57,195 bases of DNA from an uncultured Clostridium sp. Its GTDB lineage: Bacteria > Bacillota > Clostridia > Lachnospirales > Lachnospiraceae. The notes beneath the pieces were generated by a model, which did no database searches, was not told where the DNA came from, and saw only the letters and a list, made by a program, of their open reading frames with translations. The position numbers and the translations under genes were made by a program. Below are positions 7,870 through 14,628 of this stretch, piece after piece. Each line of letters begins with the position of its first letter. Position 1 is the first letter of the stretch. The stretch spans positions 1-57,195 of the forward strand of contig UQMJ01000019.1 in assembly GCA_900542035.1 (NCBI GenBank), given 5' to 3'.

Positions 7870-8580
7870 AGAAAAAATACTGATTATAGAAGATGATGTA
7901 CAGATACAGAATTTTATGGTTTATACACTGGAAAATGCAGGCTTTTCTGTGGAAGGTGCAGTAAATGGTAAAGATGGCATCTCCTATATGGTAAGGAAAA
8001 TGCAGATCTGATCTTATTGGATCTGGGCCTTCCGGATATGGATGGAATGGAAGTACTTCATAAAATCCGGGAGTGGTCAGAAGTTCCTATCATTATCGTT
8101 TCTGCAAGGGACCAGGACAAAGAAAAGGCATCGGCTTTGGATGATGGCGCGGATGACTACCTGACAAAACCTTTTTCTGCAACAGAGCTGATGGCCAGAA
8201 TCCGGGTGGCACTGCGGCATTACTACCGTATGAATCATTCGGAATCAGAGGAAAGACCGGATGATACCGTATATGTAAATGGAGATCTGAAACTGGATAA
8301 TGGCGCACATATTGCCTATAAGGATGACAAGGAGATTCATCTGACCCCTCTGGAATATCAGCTGCTGCTTTTATTTATGCAGAATCCGGGGAAGGTACTT
8401 ACCTACCATACGATTTTACGGAAGATATGGGGAGAAGGATACGGGGAAGATACGCAGGTACTTCGTTCTGTGATGGCTTCCACCCAAAGAAAAATCGAGC
8501 GAAATCCGGCAAAACCGGAGTATATAGAGACGGAAATAGGGATTGGATACCGAATGCGGGAGCATGAAGTCGTAAAATAA
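7862..8580 (+). pseudogene. KdpE-like response regulator with a -1 frameshift
   Basis: The start is TTG at 7862 inside the kinase 3' end, with GGAGG ten bases upstream. The first frame gives the receiver N-terminus (ILIIEDDVQIQNFM) and runs to a stop near 8011. The +1-shifted frame continues without loss from about 7990: LILLDLGLPDMDG (phospho-acceptor Asp), SARDQDKEKA, DDYLTKPFS (conserved Lys), and an OmpR winged helix with GIGYRM at the end. One base appears to be missing near 7984-7990. Either the gene is inactive or this is a sequencing error; I saw no slippery heptamer to support programmed shifting. Confidence 0.8.
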
Positions 8581-8596
8581 AAATAATTTTGGATGA

Positions 8597-8646
8597 TAAA
8601 AGAGGATGTAAATCGAGCAGTAAAGATTTGCATCCTCTTTTTTCTC
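8597..8646 (+). terminator. Terminator after the kinase/regulator pair
   Basis: A long stem (about 8598-8614 with 8625-8641, one mismatch) is followed by TTTTTTCT. It separates the two-component genes from the TPR-trkA operon, so the latter must have its own promoter. Confidence 0.85.
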
Positions 8647-8768
8647 ACACCATTTTTACACCATATGTCTGATCTCACAACTTCTTCACACATTCTGAAA
8701 AATCTCACAGGATTCTCACAGCCGGTGAACCTATTCCCACACCATTCCCACAGCAAAAAAGCTATACT
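8642..8768 (+). promoter_or_regulatory. Array of eight direct repeats upstream of the TPR-trkA promoter
   Basis: Eight copies of an octamer close to WTCYCACA end at 8649, 8660, 8679, 8690, 8709, 8720, 8741 and 8752. Within each of the four pairs the repeats are exactly 11 bp apart; pairs start 30, 30 and 32 bp apart. A TATACT -10 lies at 8763-8768, ten bases after the last repeat, and there is no TTGACA-like -35. This is the geometry of OmpR/PhoB-type activator sites. The KdpE-like regulator next door is the natural candidate to bind them. The repeats are seen directly; the binder is inferred. Confidence 0.75.
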
Positions 8769-8798
8769 GCAGGTACATAAGAAAAGGAGGAGAGCCAG

Positions 8799-9155
8799 AT
8801 GACTGAGAAATTAGAAGACAGATGTAAAAGGCTGATCGTTCAGCATGAATATAAAGAATGTGAAAAAAAACTGGGAGAGGCAATGCTTCGGAATCCCCAT
8901 TCCGCAATCCCTCATAACCTGATGGGAATCCTGATGGAAAAGGAGAACAACCATGTTCTTGCAATGAAACATTTTCGCGCAGCTTATGCACTGGATCCGA
9001 CTTATATTCCTGCACGTTATAACATGGAACAATATGGAACCATGTATCCTTCCGGAAGATGTGCCTATACAGAGGAAGATTGTCCGGTGCAGAATGATCC
9101 ACAGTTTAAAGTGGTTTACGATGAACATCATGTAGGACATCTTGTAAGAAAATAG
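8799..9155 (+). CDS. Small TPR-repeat protein in the trkA operon
   Basis: A protein of 118 residues, with AAAAGGAGG ten bases before the ATG. Residues about 10-75 form one to two tetratricopeptide repeats (PHNLMGILMEKENNHVLAMKH, then ALDPTYIPARYNM). The C-terminal 40 residues are unlike TPRs and contain two cysteines. It is the first gene of the operon driven by the repeat-array promoter and is followed 12 bases later by a TrkA-type gene. A role as a scaffold or partner of the potassium regulators is inferred from position only. Confidence 0.7.
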   Translation: MTEKLEDRCKRLIVQHEYKECEKKLGEAMLRNPHSAIPHNLMGILMEKENNHVLAMKHFRAAYALDPTYIPARYNMEQYGTMYPSGRCAYTEEDCPVQNDPQFKVVYDEHHVGHLVRK

Positions 9156-9167
9156 GAGGGTTGGATT

Positions 9168-9602
9168 ATGGAAAAAAGGAATGGATGCACAGTGATTGCC
9201 GGATGCGGGCGTCTGGGTGCAAGCATAGCGGGAAAGCTTTCAGAAGAGAAAAAAGATGTAATGGTTCTTGATTGTGATAAAACGGCATTCCGAAAATTGC
9301 CATATTCTTATGGCGGACTGACGCTAACAGCCAGTGCGACAGATATGGAGAGACTAGAAGCTTTCGGTCTTGCAGATGCAGCAGCTTTTATTGCTGTTAC
9401 TGATCATGATTGTGTGAATATCTGTGCGGCACAGATTGCAAAAGAGATGTTCCATATTCCGAAGGTTGTGGCAAGGATCTATGATGAAGAGAAGATTGCG
9501 CTGGTAAAAGAGATGGGGATAGATACGATCTGCCCGTCAGAACTGTCGGAGAAGGAAATTGCCAATTACATTGAAATCGGAGGTGGAACACATGTGGAAT
9601 AA
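9168..9602 (+). CDS. TrkA-N (RCK) domain protein, single domain
   Basis: A protein of 144 residues: a Rossmann fold starting TVIAGCGRLGASIA, an acidic residue ending the second strand (VLDCD), and ATDMERLEA in the third, all features of TrkA-N/KTN domains that bind nucleotides and gate Trk/Ktr potassium channels. It lacks the usual RCK-C domain. The stop overlaps the start of the second TrkA-type gene, so the two are co-translated and probably form a heteromer. No channel subunit is encoded nearby. Confidence 0.85.
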   Translation: MEKRNGCTVIAGCGRLGASIAGKLSEEKKDVMVLDCDKTAFRKLPYSYGGLTLTASATDMERLEAFGLADAAAFIAVTDHDCVNICAAQIAKEMFHIPKVVARIYDEEKIALVKEMGIDTICPSELSEKEIANYIEIGGGTHVE

Positions 9603-10386
9603 AAAGAAAGAACAAAAAAATATTCTGATCGTGGGAGGATTCCATAAAGCCAGATCCCTTGCTACTTCTTTGCTGAAAAAGGGATATCGTGTGACAGTAA
9701 TTAATAAGGATTATGAAGCTTGTGAAAAACTTGCAGAAGTGAACAGGCTGAATGTTATTTTTGGAGACGGAAGCAAAAAGTTTATTTTAGAGGATGCAGC
9801 TGCCGGAAACTGCCAGGTGGCGATTGCCCTGACAGACAGTGACGAGAGTAATCTTGTCATCTGTGAAATGTGTAAACAGTTCTTTCATGTGAAGAAAACA
9901 GTGGCTCTTTTAAATGACCCATCGAAAACGAATTTTTTCTACCAGATGGGAATTGACCGGGTCGTCTGTGCGCTGAATATGATTACGAACATCATGGAGG
10001 AACAGGCAGTCATGGATGAGATGAGCAGGCTGATACCGGTTGACGAGGGAAGGATTCAGATTCTGGAACTGCCAATTCCGAAAAACTCGTCAGTTGCCGG
10101 GAAGAAATTATGGGAACTGAATCTTCCAAAGGAAGTGATTATCGGCTGTATCCTTCGGGGGGATCAGAGCCTGATCCCCAGAGGGGATACACGTATTACA
10201 GAAGGGGATGTGCTTCTGATCATTACTTCGGACAAGAGTAAACTTGACCAGATAAAGGAGTTGACGGAATATACACATCTACTCCAGTTCCCTGTGTTTG
10301 TTCTAACAGCATTTCCAAATCGCGCAGATCGTGGCCGGATACCAGAATGCCAGGGTTCTTTCCTGCCCCGATATTTACTTTTGTAA
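9592..10386 (+). CDS. TrkA-family protein (TrkA-N plus TrkA-C) with an aberrant 3' end
   Basis: The start ATG at 9592 has GGAGGTGG eight bases upstream and overlaps the previous stop. Residues about 8-135 form TrkA-N (ILIVGGFHKARSLA, FGDGSKK, ALTDSDESN). Residues about 150-225 form TrkA-C (LELPIPKNSSVAGKKLWEL, IPRGDTRITEGDVLLIITS). After KELTE (near 10266) the remaining 40 residues are simply the reverse strand of the hcp remnant. The domains are essentially complete, so the product may still fold, but the gene now ends at a rearrangement junction. A trkH/ktrB channel gene that would normally follow is absent. Confidence 0.85.
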   Translation: MWNKKKEQKNILIVGGFHKARSLATSLLKKGYRVTVINKDYEACEKLAEVNRLNVIFGDGSKKFILEDAAAGNCQVAIALTDSDESNLVICEMCKQFFHVKKTVALLNDPSKTNFFYQMGIDRVVCALNMITNIMEEQAVMDEMSRLIPVDEGRIQILELPIPKNSSVAGKKLWELNLPKEVIIGCILRGDQSLIPRGDTRITEGDVLLIITSDKSKLDQIKELTEYTHLLQFPVFVLTAFPNRADRGRIPECQGSFLPRYLLL

Positions 10387-11048
10387 TTTCAGGGCTGCCG
10401 TAGCTATCTGTGTTAGCCTTGTCTAACATTTCCATACCGGATACTCCGTATTTTCCTATTTCCATTGTTAGAGCAATCAGATCTTTTGCACCAAGGCTGT
10501 CATCCAGCGTGGCAGCCAGTGCTTTCTGAAGAAAATGCGTCAACTTCCTCATTGTCCGTTAACAGCGCGTTTGCGTGCTTAGAGTAGGCGGAAAGTCCTT
10601 TCAAACCGTAGGTAATTAACTCACGCAGAGAGCGGATGTCTTCATTTTCAGTAGAAAGAACACCGACAGTTCTGGCTTTTTCTTCCCAGCTGCCAGAGCC
10701 GGTCCATTTTGCAGCTTCAGGCAGAACAGATGGATTGGAAATTTGCTTTAGCAGAATTTCCTTTTCGGTCAGTGTAGCATGGATTCTTGATTCAATGCTC
10801 TCTTTATCAAAATTGGCGTTAGTAATGGTAGTAAACAGATTCAGGGTAACCAGGTGATTAATTTTGGCAGATATCTGCCTGCCTTCCTGACGCAGTACAG
10901 TCGTAACAGCCGAAATTCCTTTTGTAACATAGACCAACAGATCCTGCATGGCCGCTACGTCAGGTTTTTTTCCGCATACGCCGGACATAGTGCAGCCCTT
11001 GCATCCGGCAGTTTCCTGACACTGATAGCAAAACATTTTTTGTTCCAT
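10266..11048 (-). pseudogene. hcp: Hybrid-cluster protein (hydroxylamine reductase), frameshifted and truncated
   Basis: The N-terminus carries the cysteine motif of Hcp (MFCYQCQETAGCKGC, then GVCGK). The frame runs to NEEVDAF and is then broken: an extra base in the A-run at 10532-10535 shifts it, and the correct frame continues with LQKALAATLDD, EITKVNIGAGKNPGILVSGHD and EQTQGTGVDVY. Homology stops near 10266, where the trkA gene begins on the other strand. Only about 260 of the roughly 540 residues of the family remain, without the C-terminal hybrid-cluster ligands. It cannot be active. Confidence 0.88.
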
Positions 11049-11101
11049 AATATACCTCCTGAAAAGCGATTAAAATTTGAAGTGATGTGGTTCTTTTCCA
11101 T

Positions 11102-11812
11102 TTAGTCCAAAATTTTGCCGTTTATAGAAATGGTAACAACCTGCCAGGGAATGAATTTTCCGCTCGCCTGCAACGCTTTTTTTGCAGCTAATTCCAGTCC
11201 TTTGCAGCAGGGAACTTCCATGCGTACAATCGTTACGCTTTGAATGTTGTTATTTTGAATGATCTGGGTCAACTTTTCGCTGTAGTCGGTATTGTCAAGT
11301 TTTGGACAGCCGATAATCGTAATTTTTCCACGCATAAAATCCTCGTGCATTTTGGCATAGGCGTAAGCGGTGCAGTCAGCTGCAATTAACAATTTCGCAT
11401 TGTCAAAATATGGTGCATCAGCCGGTACCAGCTTGATCTGGCATGGCCATTGTTCCAGATGGGATTCTGTCTGTACCAGGGCAGGAACAGGTGTCTCCTG
11501 AGAATGCTGAATCCGATGCATTTGACTGCCAGGGCAGCCTGTGTGGGGAACAGCGGAATGATTCTGTCCTGCTTTTTTTCTCATATTTTCCTGCACAGAT
11601 TTTTCATCATAGGCTGCAGCTTCTCGCTCCACAAAGGAAATAGCGCCTGTCGGGCAGGTTGGTAGACAATCTCCCAGACCATCGCAATAATCATCTCTCA
11701 AAAGAGCTGCCTTTCCGTTTATCATGCCGATTGCACCCTCGTGACAAGCTTCAGCACACGCGCCGCATCCGTTACATTTTTTTTCATCTATTTGGATAAT
11801 TCTTCGAATCAT
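11102..11812 (-). CDS. 4Fe-4S ferredoxin-domain protein of the hcp operon
   Basis: A protein of 236 residues. Residues 13-23 hold a CNGCGACAEAC cluster motif, and a second set follows at YCDGLGDCLPTCPTG, so two [4Fe-4S] clusters are expected. The C-terminal 130 residues form a domain with several cysteines (ADCTAYAYA, IIGCPKLDN, EVPCCKGLE) that usually accompanies this ferredoxin next to hcp in Clostridia, probably as an electron donor. The gene starts near a divergent promoter region and reads toward hcp with a 53-base gap. With hcp broken, its present role is doubtful. Confidence 0.8.
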   Translation of the reverse strand: MIRRIIQIDEKKCNGCGACAEACHEGAIGMINGKAALLRDDYCDGLGDCLPTCPTGAISFVEREAAAYDEKSVQENMRKKAGQNHSAVPHTGCPGSQMHRIQHSQETPVPALVQTESHLEQWPCQIKLVPADAPYFDNAKLLIAADCTAYAYAKMHEDFMRGKITIIGCPKLDNTDYSEKLTQIIQNNNIQSVTIVRMEVPCCKGLELAAKKALQASGKFIPWQVVTISINGKILD

Positions 11813-11830
11813 GTTATACCATCCTTTCTC

Positions 11831-11888
11831 TTGTCTTTCTGGGGATAGTATATTATAATTAAAAATGAATATCTGTTGTTATAACAAC
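11831..11888 (+). promoter_or_regulatory. Promoter and 14-bp palindrome upstream of the Crp/Fnr-family gene
   Basis: A TTGTCT -35 (11831-11836) and TATAAT -10 (11854-11859) are 17 bases apart. A perfect 14-bp palindrome, GTTGTTATAACAAC (11875-11888), lies just downstream of the expected transcription start. It is a plausible operator for autoregulation and for the divergent ferredoxin-hcp transcript. Confidence 0.6.
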
Positions 11889-11903
11889 GAAAGGATAGAA
11901 AAA

Positions 11904-12551
11904 ATGAAATTATCTGATATGCAACTATTCCGTGGTTTAAAAGAAGATGATATTTCTTCGCTATTAAGCTGCCTGAATGGTGTCAAACGCAATTATAAAA
12001 AAGGAGAAATTATTCTTTCAGAAGGAAGTATTACAGAAAATATTGGCATCGTGTTGTCTGGTATGGCAATGATATCCTGTAACGATATCTGGGGAAATAC
12101 AAGCCTTTTAGGAAACGTTGCGCCTGGTTCTGTATTTGCTGAGGTATATGCCTGTATTCCAGGACAGCCGATGCTGGTTACAGTGTCCGCTGTGGAAGAT
12201 ACCTCGGTGCTGTTTCTGAATGTAGGGCGAGTTCTGGTTACCTGTACAAACGCCTGTCCCTTTCATACAAACATTGTACGAAATCTGCTGACTGTATGTG
12301 CGTATAAAAGTCTGCAGATTTCACAAAGGGTGCTGCACACCAGTTCCAAATCGATACGGGGGCGATTGATGTCTTACTTTTCAGAATGTGCCAAACATAT
12401 CGGAAGCAATTCTTTTCTGATTCCATATAACCGTCAGCAGCTGGCAGATTACCTGAATGTTGACCGCAGCACGATGTGCAACGAGCTTTCTAAAATGCAG
12501 AAAGAGGGCATAATTGAATACAAAAAAAATCGTATTTTGCTCAAAGACTAA
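11904..12551 (+). CDS. Crp/Fnr-family regulator (HcpR-like by context)
   Basis: A protein of 215 residues when started at ATG 11904 (AAAGGA site upstream); an earlier ATG at 11865 would place the operator palindrome inside the gene. The cyclic-nucleotide-binding-like beta barrel covers about residues 10-120 and the Crp helix-turn-helix is near the C-terminus (YNRQQLADYLNVDRSTMCNELSKM). No N-terminal FNR-type cysteine cluster is present. Divergent placement from ferredoxin-hcp matches the HcpR group, which responds to nitrosative stress. The effector is inferred, not seen. Confidence 0.82.
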   Translation: MKLSDMQLFRGLKEDDISSLLSCLNGVKRNYKKGEIILSEGSITENIGIVLSGMAMISCNDIWGNTSLLGNVAPGSVFAEVYACIPGQPMLVTVSAVEDTSVLFLNVGRVLVTCTNACPFHTNIVRNLLTVCAYKSLQISQRVLHTSSKSIRGRLMSYFSECAKHIGSNSFLIPYNRQQLADYLNVDRSTMCNELSKMQKEGIIEYKKNRILLKD

Positions 12552-12614
12552 GAGGTAAGGTTTGGGAAGATCTATCGTCAGGCTTCTGACTGGGATATGG
12601 GGGAAGAGGGAAGC

Positions 12615-12642
12615 GATTTGCAGCAAGAGCAAGCTGCAAATC
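12615..12642. repeat. Perfect 10-bp inverted repeat between two convergent genes
   Basis: GATTTGCAGC and its exact complement flank an 8-base loop. It lies between the Crp/Fnr-family gene and the sulP stop, where a terminator is expected. No T-run follows on either strand, so it would be a weak or factor-assisted terminator. Confidence 0.45.
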
Positions 12643-12665
12643 GGGATAATATTAAAAAAGGAAAT

Positions 12666-14312
12666 TTAAATAACTTCTTCAGCGCGCCGCAAAGCTGCTG
12701 TAATATTTGGGCAGAAGTTATTTGATCCAACCAGTTCTACAAAGCCGGCTTTTGTCATGACCTTCATGGGCTGTTCATTGACATGAGAGAACACAACCGT
12801 AATATTTTTCGACTTGCAGAATGCAACAAGATCTTGAAGCGCATTTAGGGCTGTGCTGTCCAGTGCAGGAACGCCTGTCATACGAAGAACAAGACACGTA
12901 GTAAATTCTTTTACAATGATTTTTTCGATAATGTCTGCAGCGCCAAAGAAAAGAGGACCTGAAATATTGTAAACACGGATTTCACGGGGAAGTTTCTTCA
13001 TTTCTCTGTCGCTTTCCTGCGTATCGTCTTCATCGTCGATATAAGTCCAGCTGTCTGCACGTGTTTCTTCGCTCATACGTTTAATGAAGAGAAGACAGGC
13101 AAGAACCATTCCAATTTCGATTGCTACAACAAGGTCAAATACAACGGTCAAAATAAAGGTAGTAAAGAGAACGATAATATCGCTTTTAGGAGCAGTTTTT
13201 ACCAAACGTACGAACGTGCGCCATTGACACATATTGTATGCAACAATAAATAAAATAGCGGCAATTGTTGGCATCGGAATCATTCCGGCATATGGCATCA
13301 AAAGCACAAGAACAATAACGAGTGTAATAGAATGAACCATTCCGGCAACAGGTGTGCGTCCGCCGTTTTTGATGTTAGCAGCAGTACGGGCGATGGCGCC
13401 GGTTGCAGGAATGCCGCCAAACAGAGCAGAAGCAATATTGCCGGCGCCTTGTGCAATCAGTTCCATATCAGAACGATGCTTGCCGCCGATCATTCCATCT
13501 GCGACAACGCAGGAAAGCAAAGATTCAATCGCTGCAAGCACTGCAATGATAAACGCATTTGGTATGGCAGCAGCAACGGAATCCATAGTAATTGCCGGCA
13601 GATGGAACGAAGGGAGAGCGTTGCTGATGGTATACAGATTCCCAATTGTAAATACTTTTAACGGTAAGAATTGTACCATGAAAATACCGGCAATCACAGC
13701 AAGCAGGGAACCAGGTATCCGTTTAAAAACCATTGGAGAAATGATTAGGACTGCTAGACTTACAAGGCCGACTATGACGGCATCCAGATTGACGGAAGCA
13801 AGATTTCCTATAAATGCAGACAGCTTCTCCATGGTTTCAATCGGTTTTATCCCTGCCGGATAAGTAATTCCGAAAAAGTCTTTTAGCTGTCCAATGACAA
13901 TGGTAACGGCAATGCCAGAAGTAAAACCGGTAGTAATCGTAAATGGAATGAATTTGATTAAACTTCCAAAGCGGCAAAGTCCCATGATTACGAGAAAAAT
14001 ACCTGCAAGGATGGTTGCAAGAGCAAGTCCATCCATTCCTTCTTTTGCAACGATGCCAGCGACAATGGTAGCGAATGCCGCAGTGGGGCCTGCAATCTGC
14101 ACGTTGCTTCCGCCAAGCGCAGAAATAATAAATCCGGCAACGATTGCTGTGAAGATACCAGCCTCTGGACCAACACCGGAAGCAAGGGCCAGGGCGATGG
14201 AAAGAGGAAGGGCAATAATTGCAACAATAATGCCAGCGGTTACGTCTTTTATAAATTGCGCACCGCTGTAAGAGTTCAAAGATGTAAGCAACATCGGCTT
14301 TAATGAGTTCAT
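12666..14312 (-). CDS. SulP-family inorganic anion transporter with STAS domain
   Basis: A protein of 548 residues. About residues 15-400 contain 12-14 membrane segments, with the SulP signature region near the N-terminus (DVTAGIIVAIIALPLSIALA, then IAGPTAAF). A cytoplasmic STAS domain follows from about residue 440 (LVLRMTGVPALDSTALNALQ). Family members carry sulfate, bicarbonate or dicarboxylates; the substrate cannot be read from sequence. It stands alone, with an extended -10 promoter upstream (TGC then TATAAT on the minus strand, near 14353-14361). Confidence 0.92.
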   Translation of the reverse strand: MNSLKPMLLTSLNSYSGAQFIKDVTAGIIVAIIALPLSIALALASGVGPEAGIFTAIVAGFIISALGGSNVQIAGPTAAFATIVAGIVAKEGMDGLALATILAGIFLVIMGLCRFGSLIKFIPFTITTGFTSGIAVTIVIGQLKDFFGITYPAGIKPIETMEKLSAFIGNLASVNLDAVIVGLVSLAVLIISPMVFKRIPGSLLAVIAGIFMVQFLPLKVFTIGNLYTISNALPSFHLPAITMDSVAAAIPNAFIIAVLAAIESLLSCVVADGMIGGKHRSDMELIAQGAGNIASALFGGIPATGAIARTAANIKNGGRTPVAGMVHSITLVIVLVLLMPYAGMIPMPTIAAILFIVAYNMCQWRTFVRLVKTAPKSDIIVLFTTFILTVVFDLVVAIEIGMVLACLLFIKRMSEETRADSWTYIDDEDDTQESDREMKKLPREIRVYNISGPLFFGAADIIEKIIVKEFTTCLVLRMTGVPALDSTALNALQDLVAFCKSKNITVVFSHVNEQPMKVMTKAGFVELVGSNNFCPNITAALRRAEEVI

Positions 14313-14508
14313 TTTTTCTCTCCTAATAAGTTAATAACTGCAAAACGCATCTATTATAGCACAGTCCGATGGCCAACGGGAAAGAAAATCCGTATGCATT
14401 GATTTATATACAAGATATAGACGGGAGAATTATCAGACAATAGATTAAAAAAATTAGAAAAGTTGTTCTTCCATTTTAGTTCTATATGGAGTATTATAGG
14501 TGTACAGT

Positions 14509-14553
14509 ACAATATCTTGTGATAGAGACAAGCAGAAAACAATATATAGTTGT
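14509..14553 (+). promoter_or_regulatory. Two probable NrdR boxes upstream of nrdD
   Basis: Two related near-palindromes, ACAATATCTTGT (14509-14520) and ACAATATATAGTTGT (14539-14553), start 30 bp apart, about three helical turns. They resemble NrdR boxes (core ACAnTATATnTTGT-like), which occur in such pairs upstream of ribonucleotide reductase operons. NrdR with bound dATP would repress nrdDG. No nrdR gene is in the window. The rest of 14313-14628 contains no gene. Confidence 0.65.
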
Positions 14554-14628
14554 AAAAAGCGGTCTTGAGAAAGCCTGATAAACTGGCAGAAACCGCGTGA
14601 AATCAAGAGAAAAGGGGCAGAGAACAGG

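Noticed and set aside
7975..8010. Programmed frameshifting in the response regulator
   Set aside because: No slippery heptamer or following pseudoknot was seen; a plain one-base deletion explains the data.
8642..8752. CRISPR array
   Set aside because: The repeats are only eight bases long with 3-bp and about 11-13-bp gaps, and there are no cas genes; this is an operator array.
8593..8802. Open frame covering the terminator and repeat array
   Set aside because: It runs through a terminator hairpin and the repeat array and has no family features.
11865..11904. Longer start of the Crp/Fnr-family protein with two N-terminal cysteines
   Set aside because: The longer form would include the operator palindrome and lacks a ribosome binding site; the ATG at 11904 fits better, so an FNR-type cluster is not supported.
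13354..14271. Long open frames antisense to the SulP gene
   Set aside because: They lie wholly inside a clear SulP transporter gene and have alanine/proline/methionine-rich composition typical of antisense shadow frames.
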